This document shows, one piece after another, positions 24,922-35,782 of a stretch of DNA of 64,000 nt. Location of the stretch: contig NZ_JAGFOU010000016.1 in assembly GCF_017592395.1 (NCBI RefSeq), positions 19,949 to 83,948 of the forward strand. Direction: 5' to 3'. A program made the position numbers and the translations under genes. Numbering within the stretch: the stretch's first letter is position 1; every line of letters starts with the position of its first letter. The stretch comes from Actinomyces bowdenii (GTDB lineage Bacteria > Actinomycetota > Actinomycetes > Actinomycetales > Actinomycetaceae). The notes beneath the pieces were generated by a model. The model was not told where the DNA came from. It saw nothing but the letters and a program-made list of their open reading frames with translations, and searched no databases.

Positions 24922-25452
24922 GTGACCGACCTCCACCATCCCACGCCCGCCTCGGCGCCCGAGCCGCCTGCACGGAGGCCGGCTGCGGAGATCACCGCGC
25001 CCTCCTCCGGTGCGGAGCGCCCGGAGGGCTCGCTCATCGATTTCGATGTCATGTCCCCGCGGTGCCCCTCGCGCACGGTGCTGCGCCACGTCGTGGATCG
25101 ATGGACGCCCCTGGTCGTCACCGCCCTGGAGGAGGGGCCGCTGCGCTTCACCGAGATCCGGCGCCGGGTTGGCGGGGTGACTCCCAAGGTCCTCACCCAG
25201 ACCCTGCGGTCCATGGAGCGCGACGGCCTGGTCACGCGCTCGCAGGCCGGGGGCGTGCCGCCGCGCGTCGACTACGACCTGACACCGCTGGGCCTGAGCC
25301 TCAGGGCGCCGGTGGCCGCTCTGCGCCAGTGGGCGCAGCAGCATGCCGAGCAGGTCCTGGGGGCCCGCGAGGCCTACGACACCGCACGGCCTGCGGTGGG
25401 TCAGGCCGCGGAGCCGCACCTGCAGCTCCCCGTGGGGGCACCTGCCGATTGA
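24922..25452 (+). CDS. HxlR-family winged-helix transcriptional regulator
   Basis: Regulator of 176 residues. The HxlR domain spans about 45-145: SPRCPSRTVLRHVVDRWTPL contains the conserved N-terminal Cys used for thiol sensing in some members, RFTEIRRRVGGVTPKVLTQT is the recognition helix region, and DYDLTPLGLSL is the wing end. The N-terminal 45 residues form an unusual Pro/Ala-rich extension. The GTG at 24922 is chosen because AAGGAG lies five bases upstream; the GTG at 24916 would overlap that site. It very probably controls the divergent reductase and itself through the operator at 24886. Confidence 0.88.
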   Translation: MTDLHHPTPASAPEPPARRPAAEITAPSSGAERPEGSLIDFDVMSPRCPSRTVLRHVVDRWTPLVVTALEEGPLRFTEIRRRVGGVTPKVLTQTLRSMERDGLVTRSQAGGVPPRVDYDLTPLGLSLRAPVAALRQWAQQHAEQVLGAREAYDTARPAVGQAAEPHLQLPVGAPAD

Positions 25453-25543
25453 GACGCGGGGCCCGGGCGGAGGGCCGTCACCGACCGCGCCCGGGCTCTC
25501 AAGCAGATCGTCGCGCCGACATGGCCTGGACGCCAGCCGTCGC

Positions 25544-25577
25544 CGGGTGGGCGGGCCCGCACGGGCACGCCCACCCG
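25544..25577. terminator. Bidirectional terminator hairpin
   Basis: A ten-base perfect GC stem (CGGGTGGGCG with CGCCCACCCG) lies nine bases from the P-type ATPase stop, between it and the convergent HxlR gene. A second weaker GC hairpin (GCCCGGGCG arms) lies about 80 bases nearer HxlR. Confidence 0.7.
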
Positions 25578-25585
25578 CGGGGAGC

Positions 25586-28444
<2,859 letters not shown>

Positions 28445-28523
28445 GGCCCCATCACATCAGAGGCGGGCGGGCTCGTGCGAGGGCTTTCTCCCCTGGCGTC
28501 TGTGGGATCGGCCGCATCCGCCT

Positions 28524-28702
28524 GTTGCACATCTTCGGCGGCGGGCTGGACGGGATCATGCGGGAAGGTCGGGATCGGAGGCCTGTGGGGGCGGTGAAGA
28601 TGTGCAACGCGAGGGCCGCTGCACATCTTCGGCGGCGGGCTGGACGGGATCATGCGGGAAGGTGGGGATCGGAGGCCGGTCGGGGTGGTGAAGATGTGCA
28701 AC
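28524..28702. repeat. Tandem pair of 85-bp elements with GTTGCACATCTTC inverted ends
   Basis: Two nearly identical elements, 28524-28608 and 28618-28702, start with GTTGCACATCTTC (GCTGCACATCTTC in the second) and end with GAAGATGTGCAAC. Their interiors differ at only a few bases, and their period is 94. Related pairs lie at 51939-52139. The elements lie upstream of the ATPase start at 28444. Confidence 0.8.
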
Positions 28703-28745
28703 GGGGCCGGGGTGGGGCGCTCCTGGCCGGTGATGAACGGCGGTG

Positions 28746-29945
28746 AGGGCACCACGCCGGAGGGAAGATGGTTGCGTGGTCCTGCTCGACAGCGTGTATC
28801 CCCGGTTATACGCACTCCTTCGAGAACCTTCATGGAGGTCCTTCCGTGTCCTTGCGAACCCGCCCGCGGATCAGCAGGTAGGCCCATCCGTTTCACCTGC
28901 GGGCACGTCTGCGCAGCCTGAAGTCCTCGTGGGCGCCGATACCGCGCAGGCGCTCACGAGCATGGGTCGCACCGCGGAGCTGGTGACACCCGCCTGGGTG
29001 GAGGGCCCGAGCGCTGCGAACAGTCAGCACGGTCCCTTCGAGTCCGCGATGGTATCGCTGCCGTCCAGCTGCCGGGACGGTGCCGTGGATAGCTGGGAGC
29101 GCCGCATCCTCCTTCCCGAGATCAGCCTTGATGAGGCGAAGGCGGCAGATATGCAGCAGAGGTCAGGCACGGCTCCGTCAGACGACGTCGACTTCGAGAT
29201 CGCTGCGATCGGTCGACAATCCAGACCACCAGGATCCGGCTCGCAGACAGCGCCAATGCCTGATGCGAGCAGCCCTGGCGGGGGGCGGCGTGACCACCAG
29301 GACCCTGACCACCTGGGCGCGTGATCGCGCCCCCGATGCCAGGAGCGCCGATCTGTCGGTTGCCGCCGGTCAACCGGCGTCCTTCTTCGCACGCCCTGCT
29401 TCGACGACGATGAGCCGGGCAGCGCCTTGCGCTACGAGCGGTCCCGACTACCCAGGCGCTCGTCGCCCACCTGCGCACTTGCGCCTGGTTCCCTGATACC
29501 TACTTGCTTGCCTCCCGCATGGAGCGCACAGTGCGGTTTCTCATGGGGGACCGATTCACTGCAGAATCACCTTCTGCGGCGGACCGGCTACCGTTGAGTC
29601 CGACAGGAGCATTGGATCAGCCCCAAGGCGGTTCCAGGTCGGGGCGCCCTTCAGGTGGATGTGGCAGGCCGACGAAGTTGCCCTGTCTCGCGAAGGCGCT
29701 GGCTTCCGTGGGCGGTCGAAATAGTAGCAGAACATCCCGGCTCGAAGAATGCCCAGCCAGAAGGCTATGAATCTCCTCGAGACGAACTAGGATGAGGGTG
29801 GTTCTGGCTGCTGAGTGGATGGAGTGTGCTGATGGTGCGGTGGGGTTCTCATGGTCATGGTGATGGGGCTGGCGGGGCGACCGCGGCGGATGAGGGATTC
29901 GGTGGTTCGGGTCGTCGGTGGGGTCGTCGTGTGCTGAGGTTGATG
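28746..29945. other. 1.2-kb segment with no recognisable gene, bounded by direct repeats
   Basis: The GC content is lower and the codon pattern irregular compared with the surroundings. Open frames exist (for example 28743-29324) but their translations show no family, no consistent codon bias and no clear ribosome-binding site. Short coding-like fragments appear in different frames, such as FDDDEPGSALRYERS followed in another frame by HLRTCAWFPDTYLLASRMER, as in a decayed gene. The segment is flanked by about 65-bp similar direct repeats at 28682 and 29946. Confidence 0.45.
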
Positions 29946-30010
29946 GGGGCGGTGAAGATGTGCAACGGGGCCGGGGTGGGGTGCTCTTGGGCGGCATTCA
30001 ACGGTGGTGG
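29946..30010. repeat. Third copy of the GAAGATGTGCAAC repeat end with its flank
   Basis: GGTGAAGATGTGCAAC and about 45 bases downstream (GGGGCCGGGGTGGGGTGCTC and beyond) match 28682-28746 at roughly four of five positions. Only the right end of the element is present here. Confidence 0.65.
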
Positions 30011-30175
30011 GGGGGGGGGGGGCCGGGCCCCCCCCCCCCCCCCAGGCTAAACGCGTCGGCCGCGGGTGGGGCCAGGCCCGGCGGGGCCCCGGGGGCCGGG
30101 GGGCGGGGGGGGGGGGGGGGGGCGGGGGGGGGGGGCGGGCGGGGGGGGGGGGCGGGGGCGGGCCGGGCCCCACCA
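30008..30175. other. Poly-G/poly-C tract, probable assembly artefact
   Basis: Long homopolymer runs of G and one of C, broken by occasional C or A, fill most of this stretch. Nothing biological was recognised. A similar tract lies at 38340-38405, also just beyond the 3' end of a gene. Miscalled bases at a strong GC hairpin are the likeliest explanation, so a terminator for the following minus-strand gene may be hidden here. Confidence 0.7.
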
Positions 30176-30195
30176 CCGTCTCGATCGATCCTGGC

Positions 30196-33100
30196 TCAGC
30201 CCAGGGAGGGCTCCAGGCCGAGGGTGCCCACCAGGTGCTCGCGGTAGGCCGGGGAGGTCACCTCGTCCAGCCAGGCGCGGGCCTCGGCCAGGCGCCCCTC
30301 GGTGTCCAGGCGGGCGGCGACCTCCTCGTTGTTCTCCGCGGTGGAGAAGCGGGTGAGGTCCTCGATGGCCTGGCGGGCCTGGCGGGTGTCGCGGGCCACC
30401 TTGGCATCCAGGCGGTCGGCGTACCAGTCCGAGGCGAGGATGGCGTCGCGCTCGAACAGGGCCCGGAACTCGGGGCTGGCCAGCGTCCAGCCCTCGCGGC
30501 TGGTGCCGTCGATCATGATCTCCAGCAGGGCGCGCAGCGGCGGCACCGCCCACTCGATGGATCCGTCGGCCCGGTAGTGCTCGGCCACCACCTTGTGGGT
30601 GGTGACGATGACCTCCACCGAGTCGGCGAAGACGGCCGGGTCCTGCAGCTCGGGGCACAGCATCTCCTCGGTGAAGACCACGTCGGGGTGCAGGAAGATG
30701 CGCCCGAAGAAGGTCGAGGCGAAGGCCTGGTTCATGCGGTAGCCCAGGCGCGAGGCCTCAATCGTGCGGCCCTCGTGGGTGAAGTCCTCCATCCGCTCCA
30801 GGAACCCGTGCTCGATGAGGGCCCCGGCGTCGCGCTCCTCGGCGCTCATGCGCGAGAAGATCTCGGGGATGAGCAGCGAGATGTCGTGGGCGACCTTCAC
30901 CTTGGGGCCGATGTATCCCGCGGAGGACAGCCAGCCGTCGTAGCCGCCCAGGGCGTAGGACAGCAGGGCCGCGTTGAGGTCGTAGATGGCGGGCAGGGCG
31001 TTGAAGGGCGCCTTGGTCAGGGCCCCCTCGCTGCCCGCGCCCGTGGTCGAGGGCGACTTGCCGGTCATGGAGGAGATGAACTCCATGAACAGCTCGGGCA
31101 GCTCCATGTAGTGCAGGGGGTTGTAGGCGCACAGGGCCGGCACACCCTCCTCCGGCGGGTTGTTGCGGCGCCCGGCGGCGACGACGTCGACGTAGTGGCG
31201 CAGCGGCTCGGCCAGGGGCAGCCCGTGGTACAGGTGCGTGGACAGCTCGGCCAGGGCCGCCTCCTGGGGGCGGGCCAGGTCGGGGCGCACCTGGAGGTAG
31301 CGGGGGTTCTTCGAGCGCTTGCCGTCCACCAGGCGCGGGTCGGCCGAGGAGACCCAGTAGACCTCCTCGTCGTCCTGCTGGGCCGCGCGGCGCACCAGGT
31401 CCTGCATGGGGGCCGTGAACTGCGACAGGCCGGGGGCGTCGTCGAGCATGCGGCGGGCATCGGCGGGGGTCAGGGGCTCGAAGTTGGACACGAAGATGCC
31501 CTCGGGCCCCGGGGCGGCCATATCCGCCTCGGTCTGCTTGTCGTAGCCGCGCACGATGGCGTCGTCGGGCCGCTGGAAGAGCAGGCGCTCGCAGTTGGCG
31601 ACGAACTTGCGCGAGGCGCTGGCGCCGGCGGTGGAGCGCAGGCCGCCGGGAACGGTGATGGAGGCGGTGATGTCGTCCTCGGTCTGGACCTTGGCGGCGG
31701 GGGAGAAGTCGGGGCGCAGGGACAGCAGGCGCCAGGAGCCGTCGGCCTCGAAGCCCACGCGCAGCATGTTGACCTTGACGACCTCCCCATCCAGGCGCAG
31801 GGAGTTGCCCTGGCGCCCGTTGATGAGCCCCACCGAGAAGTGGTGGCGCCACTGCTGCCCCCAGTCGGGCTGGTAGTAGCGCTTGACGGTGAAGACGAGC
31901 TCCTTGATGTGGGCGGGGATCCGGCCCAGGAAGGCGTTGTGGTCCTCGCTGAAGGCCGAGGAGGGGGTGAACAGCTTGATGACGCTGCCCAGGGAGCGCT
32001 CGGCGGACAGGATGGGCCGGTGGTCCTTGCCGTTGGCCTGCGGATCGGCGAAGCGCTGGGAGTAGTCGCGGTCCAGGAGTGCCTGGACGGCGTCGAGATC
32101 GGCCTCCACGTCTCCGATGTAGGCCTCGCCGAAGACGAAGGCGTCCAGCAGCGACTTGGAGATCTCCGACTTGCCCCCGCCCGATACGGTGGCCGGCTTG
32201 TGGGCGTGGGTGGCCCAGGGGGCGGTGCCCACCAGGTGCCACTGCTTGGGGTCGCCCTCGCGGTGCTTGGCGTGGACGCGGTAGCCCGAGGGGGTGATGT
32301 AGGTGGTGCCCACCAGCAGGGGGATGGAAGCGGTGGCGCCGTCGGGCCGGGGCCAGGTGACGGTCTGGGTGCGCATGGAGTAGTGGGCGCCGCCGGGGAC
32401 GATGATGATGCTCCCATCGGAGGGGTCCACGGCGTGCCCCTCGGGCCGGGCCTGGAAGCGGCCGCCGCTGAGCTCGATGACCCCGGCCACGGTGGCCTCG
32501 GCGGGGGTGTGCTTCTCGGTGTACTCCTGGCCCAGGTTGTAGCGGGGGAAGGCGATGGCGCCGCCGGCGTGCTCCTCCTCCACGCAGCCGAAGAGGTTGG
32601 CCGAGTACCCGATCTGGGTCTTGACCTCCTTCTTGCAGTAGCCGAAGTAGTTGTCCGCGATGATGGTGACGATGACGCCGCGCTCGTCGCGGGCGCAGCA
32701 CTTGAAGGCCTGGCCGCCGTTGTACAGCTCGCCCTCGTCCCGGTAGCACATGCCGTCGCGGCGCTGGCGCTCGGTGGCCTCCTCCCAGCGGGGCAGGCCC
32801 AGCTCCTTCTTGGTGACCCGGGTCAGGTGCGGGGCCAGGATGACGCAGCCGGTGTGCCCGGTCCAGGACTCGGGGGCCAGGGAGGAGTCGTTCTCCGGCA
32901 GGTAGGGGTCGCCGGCATTGCCGAAGATGCCCTCGACGAAGTCGAGGTTGGAGACCAGGCCGCCGGGGGCGATGAAGCGGGTCTCCATCGTGCGCTGGGC
33001 GGAGAATCCGGGCACCTCGGGGACGACGACGGGGCGCAGCAGCAGGGAGACCCAGGCGCGGGCGGGGTTGTCCTGGTGGGCGCTCCAGGGCAGGGTCAGG

Positions 33101-33597
33101 AGGCTGTCGGGGGCCTCGACGGCGCGGGCCAGCAGCTGGGCGAAGGCGTCGCGGGGCACGGCGATCTTGTCGTCGGGGATGGGCAGGCCGCCCTCGGCGA
33201 TGTGGAAGACGCCGGCCGTGGTGCGCCGGTCGTTGCGGGGGTTGTGCAGGACCCCGCCCAGGATGCGGTAGCTGGAGACGTAGTCGGACTCGAAGCTGGT
33301 GGCGCCCACGGGGAGGGACAGCTCGCGGGCCAGGCCGGGCTGGTCCAGGACGAAGGTGGATCGCGGCAGTCGGGGGGCGGCCGGGGCGCCGTCGAGGTAG
33401 GAGTCGAGGAAGGACTGGATGCGCTTGTCCGCGGCGCAGGGGCGGTGGGCCAGACGGCGGGAGAGCTCACGCTGGCGCGCCAGGATCGGGGACATGAGGC
33501 GGTCGGTCTCGGCATGGACGGCATCGGCGGGGACGGGGAGGCCCAGCAGCTCCAGGCGCAGGGCGATGGCTGATGTTGTTGCCGCAACGGTGTTCAT
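30196..33597 (-). CDS. Phosphoenolpyruvate carboxykinase, diphosphate-dependent (PPi-PEPCK)
   Basis: Large cytosolic protein of 1133 residues, the length typical of PPi-type PEPCK (EC 4.1.1.38), about twice that of ATP or GTP enzymes. It interconverts oxaloacetate plus PPi with PEP, CO2 and Pi. The segment TVSGGGKSEISKSLLDAF near residue 490 is a variant P-loop corresponding to the PEPCK kinase loop. Other landmarks are IIIVPGGAHYSMRTQTVTWP and ANLFGCVEEEHAGGAIAFPR. Family members are known from Propionibacterium, Actinomyces and Entamoeba. The dicarboxylate carrier upstream on the same strand supports CO2 fixation to oxaloacetate and then succinate. The family was recognised from length, motifs and context, without a search. 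Confidence 0.8.
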   Translation of the reverse strand: MNTVAATTSAIALRLELLGLPVPADAVHAETDRLMSPILARQRELSRRLAHRPCAADKRIQSFLDSYLDGAPAAPRLPRSTFVLDQPGLARELSLPVGATSFESDYVSSYRILGGVLHNPRNDRRTTAGVFHIAEGGLPIPDDKIAVPRDAFAQLLARAVEAPDSLLTLPWSAHQDNPARAWVSLLLRPVVVPEVPGFSAQRTMETRFIAPGGLVSNLDFVEGIFGNAGDPYLPENDSSLAPESWTGHTGCVILAPHLTRVTKKELGLPRWEEATERQRRDGMCYRDEGELYNGGQAFKCCARDERGVIVTIIADNYFGYCKKEVKTQIGYSANLFGCVEEEHAGGAIAFPRYNLGQEYTEKHTPAEATVAGVIELSGGRFQARPEGHAVDPSDGSIIIVPGGAHYSMRTQTVTWPRPDGATASIPLLVGTTYITPSGYRVHAKHREGDPKQWHLVGTAPWATHAHKPATVSGGGKSEISKSLLDAFVFGEAYIGDVEADLDAVQALLDRDYSQRFADPQANGKDHRPILSAERSLGSVIKLFTPSSAFSEDHNAFLGRIPAHIKELVFTVKRYYQPDWGQQWRHHFSVGLINGRQGNSLRLDGEVVKVNMLRVGFEADGSWRLLSLRPDFSPAAKVQTEDDITASITVPGGLRSTAGASASRKFVANCERLLFQRPDDAIVRGYDKQTEADMAAPGPEGIFVSNFEPLTPADARRMLDDAPGLSQFTAPMQDLVRRAAQQDDEEVYWVSSADPRLVDGKRSKNPRYLQVRPDLARPQEAALAELSTHLYHGLPLAEPLRHYVDVVAAGRRNNPPEEGVPALCAYNPLHYMELPELFMEFISSMTGKSPSTTGAGSEGALTKAPFNALPAIYDLNAALLSYALGGYDGWLSSAGYIGPKVKVAHDISLLIPEIFSRMSAEERDAGALIEHGFLERMEDFTHEGRTIEASRLGYRMNQAFASTFFGRIFLHPDVVFTEEMLCPELQDPAVFADSVEVIVTTHKVVAEHYRADGSIEWAVPPLRALLEIMIDGTSREGWTLASPEFRALFERDAILASDWYADRLDAKVARDTRQARQAIEDLTRFSTAENNEEVAARLDTEGRLAEARAWLDEVTSPAYREHLVGTLGLEPSLG

Positions 33598-33700
33598 GGT
33601 CTCAGGGTAGCGACGCCGTGCCGCCGGTGCGCCACTGGGGCCGGAGCCGTCCGAGTACTGGGAGGCGGGGGCCGGCGCGCGCTCCTGCGGTCGTGCGCTG

Positions 33701-33725
33701 CCCCGGCCGGGTGGGCCGGCCGGGG
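33701..33725 (-). terminator. Terminator hairpin after the dicarboxylate carrier
   Basis: A perfect ten-base stem (CCCCGGCCGG with CCGGCCGGGG, five-base loop) begins one base beyond the carrier's stop on the minus strand. It separates the carrier from the PEPCK gene downstream, which therefore may have its own promoter. Confidence 0.7.
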
Positions 33726-33726
33726 A

Positions 33727-35085
33727 TCAGCGCAGGAGCAGTTGGGCCAGGGCGGATCCGACCAGGCAGGAGGTGGCCACACCGATGAGGCCGGGCACCA
33801 GGAAGGAGTGGTTGACGACATACTTGCCGATCCGGGTGGTGCCCGTGGGGTCGAAGCCGATCGCGGCCAGGTCCGAGGGGTAGGTGGGCAGGATGAAGTA
33901 GCCGTAGGAGGCGCCGATGAAGCCCACGACGACGACCGGGTCGACCCCCAGGGACAGCGCCATGGGAGCCACGATGAGCAGCCCGGCGGCCTGGGAGTTG
34001 ACCAGCTTGCCGATGATGAACAGCACAATGGCGTACATCCACACGTGATCGGCCAGGATGCCGGTGAGCCCTGACTCCAGCGCCTCCAGGTGGGCTCCCA
34101 CCACGGTCTCGGTCATCCAGGCGACCCCGAAGATCGAGAACATGGCGGTGGCCCCGGACTTGAACACGGTGGTGGAGGCGATCTTGCCCGCCTTGACATT
34201 GCAGGTCAGCAGGATGAGTGCTCCGGCGGAGAGCATGACCATCTGGATGACGAGGTTCATGCTCAGCGGCTCGAACGCCCTGTCCTCCTCGTTCCAGAAG
34301 GAGGGGCGCAGGGCGTCGAAGGCGCCCAGCACCACGACCAGGGCGATCGCCCCCAGGAAGATCCAGGTGGCCCGTCTGGCCTCGACGGGGAAGGTCTTTC
34401 CGATGAGGGTCTCGGACCCCGAGGAGAGGGATGCCCGGAACTCGGGGTTCTCCAGGCGGCGCTGGAACTCCTCGTCCTCGTCCAGGTCCTTGCCGCGGTG
34501 CATGGACCACAGGGCGGCCAGCACCACGCCCGCGAGGGAGGCGGGCATGGAGATCATGAGGATCTGGAGGACCGACCAGTGCTTGTCGGTGTGGTCGGCG
34601 ATGATCGACACGATCGAGACGGTGGCCACGGAGACCGGTGAGGCGGTGATCCCCATCTGGGCTGCCACTGATGAGGCCGCCATGGGGCGCTCGGGGCGGA
34701 TGCTCTTCTTGATGGCGATATCGGCGATGATGGGCAGCATCGTGTAGACGACGTGCCCGGTGCCGCACAGGACGGTGAGCGTCCAGGTCACCAGTGGCCC
34801 CAGGATGGTCACATGCTCGGGGTGCCTGCGCAGGAGGCGCTCGGCGGCCTGCATCATGACGTCCAGCCCGCCGGACTGCTGGAGGGTGGCGGCGCAGCCG
34901 ATGACGGCGAGGATGGTCAGGATGACGGAGACCGGCGGCTCCCCGGGCTCAAGGCGGAAGCCGAAGACGAGGATGACCAATCCGATCCCGGCGATGAGGC
35001 CCAGGGCCATCCCGCCCTTCTTGGCCCCGAGGACCAGGCAGGCCAGGATGATGGTGACTTGGAGGAGGATGACGACTGTGTCCAT
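33727..35085 (-). CDS. Anaerobic C4-dicarboxylate transporter, DcuA/DcuB family
   Basis: Integral membrane carrier of 452 residues with 10 or more hydrophobic segments. It exchanges or takes up fumarate, malate and aspartate against succinate under anaerobic conditions. The family block is very clear near residues 95-150: CGTGHVVYTMLPIIADIAIK, then RPERPMAASSVAAQMGITAS, then PVSVATVSIVSI. The C-terminal ILPTYPSDLAAIGFDPTGTT is also typical. The start at 35085 is chosen because GGAGG lies nine bases upstream and the N-terminus MDTVVILLQVTIILACL matches Dcu proteins. Co-location with PPi-PEPCK suggests a succinate-forming fermentation branch. Confidence 0.92.
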   Translation of the reverse strand: MDTVVILLQVTIILACLVLGAKKGGMALGLIAGIGLVILVFGFRLEPGEPPVSVILTILAVIGCAATLQQSGGLDVMMQAAERLLRRHPEHVTILGPLVTWTLTVLCGTGHVVYTMLPIIADIAIKKSIRPERPMAASSVAAQMGITASPVSVATVSIVSIIADHTDKHWSVLQILMISMPASLAGVVLAALWSMHRGKDLDEDEEFQRRLENPEFRASLSSGSETLIGKTFPVEARRATWIFLGAIALVVVLGAFDALRPSFWNEEDRAFEPLSMNLVIQMVMLSAGALILLTCNVKAGKIASTTVFKSGATAMFSIFGVAWMTETVVGAHLEALESGLTGILADHVWMYAIVLFIIGKLVNSQAAGLLIVAPMALSLGVDPVVVVGFIGASYGYFILPTYPSDLAAIGFDPTGTTRIGKYVVNHSFLVPGLIGVATSCLVGSALAQLLLR

Positions 35086-35782
35086 TGCGGTGCCTCCAGG
35101 TGGGGCGGGTCGATGCCGTTGAGGCCCCGCTCGAGGGGCTCCTCCCATGGCGGTCCCGGGTCGGGGCGCGCATAGCCCGGCTCCATCCACCGTAGGACGG
35201 CGGGGCGGACGGCACGCCGATCCTCTGGTTTCTTCTCCGTGAGAAGACCGGGGGAGTGGCCGGCGGGGCCTTCATTCATCTGATCTCTAGGACCTTCGGG
35301 TGGCGCCGGAGGGCCGGGCCATGGGCTGGAGAGGTCCTCGCCCCGGCGTCGTCGGGGGCGTCGGCTCTTCGGCGCTCCGGTCGTGGATCGGGGCGGGCCG
35401 CGTGCGGATCCGTGGAGGTCCACCGGGGGCGATTGAGGTCCACGGGGGCTCGTGGAGGTCTTGGTCATAGCGGTGGCGCCTGGCTCACTGCGGGGCGGGC
35501 CCCGTGGCGCGCCCCGCAGGCGGTGGCCGGCGCGGGTCTTGGCTTGCGCTCATGCCCATCCGGCGCCCCGACGACGGCGCTCGCCCCGTCGTCGAGGAGC
35601 GGCGGCCTGAGACGATCTCGGGAGATCCTGAAGGTTTCCTGGGTTTCTTCCGCTATCCATGGAGGCCCTGGGAGCGCCATACTTGACAACAGTTCGGCAA
35701 CCATCATGGTCGCCGTGGTCGGCGCACGCCCGCCCGCGGCCTCCGGTGCCGGTCCGTGTCGGTCAATGGAAACGAGGAACGC
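35086..35782. other. Intergenic region without a recognised gene
   Basis: About 700 bases between divergent genes. A small perfect hairpin (TCTTCTC-CGT-GAGAAGA, 35231-35247) and a few short GGAGGTCCAC-like direct repeats near 35410-35460 are visible. No ORF with convincing codon use or homology was found. Confidence 0.6.

Noticed and set aside
28743..29324. A 193-residue open frame in the repeat-flanked segment as a gene
   Set aside because: It has no ribosome-binding site, irregular codon use and no recognisable family, and coding-like fragments appear in several frames.
30004..33573. A 1189-residue open frame on the plus strand opposite the PEPCK gene
   Set aside because: It is the antisense shadow of a highly GC-rich gene. 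Its translation is Gly/Val/Leu/Gln low complexity with no motifs, while the minus strand encodes a recognisable enzyme.
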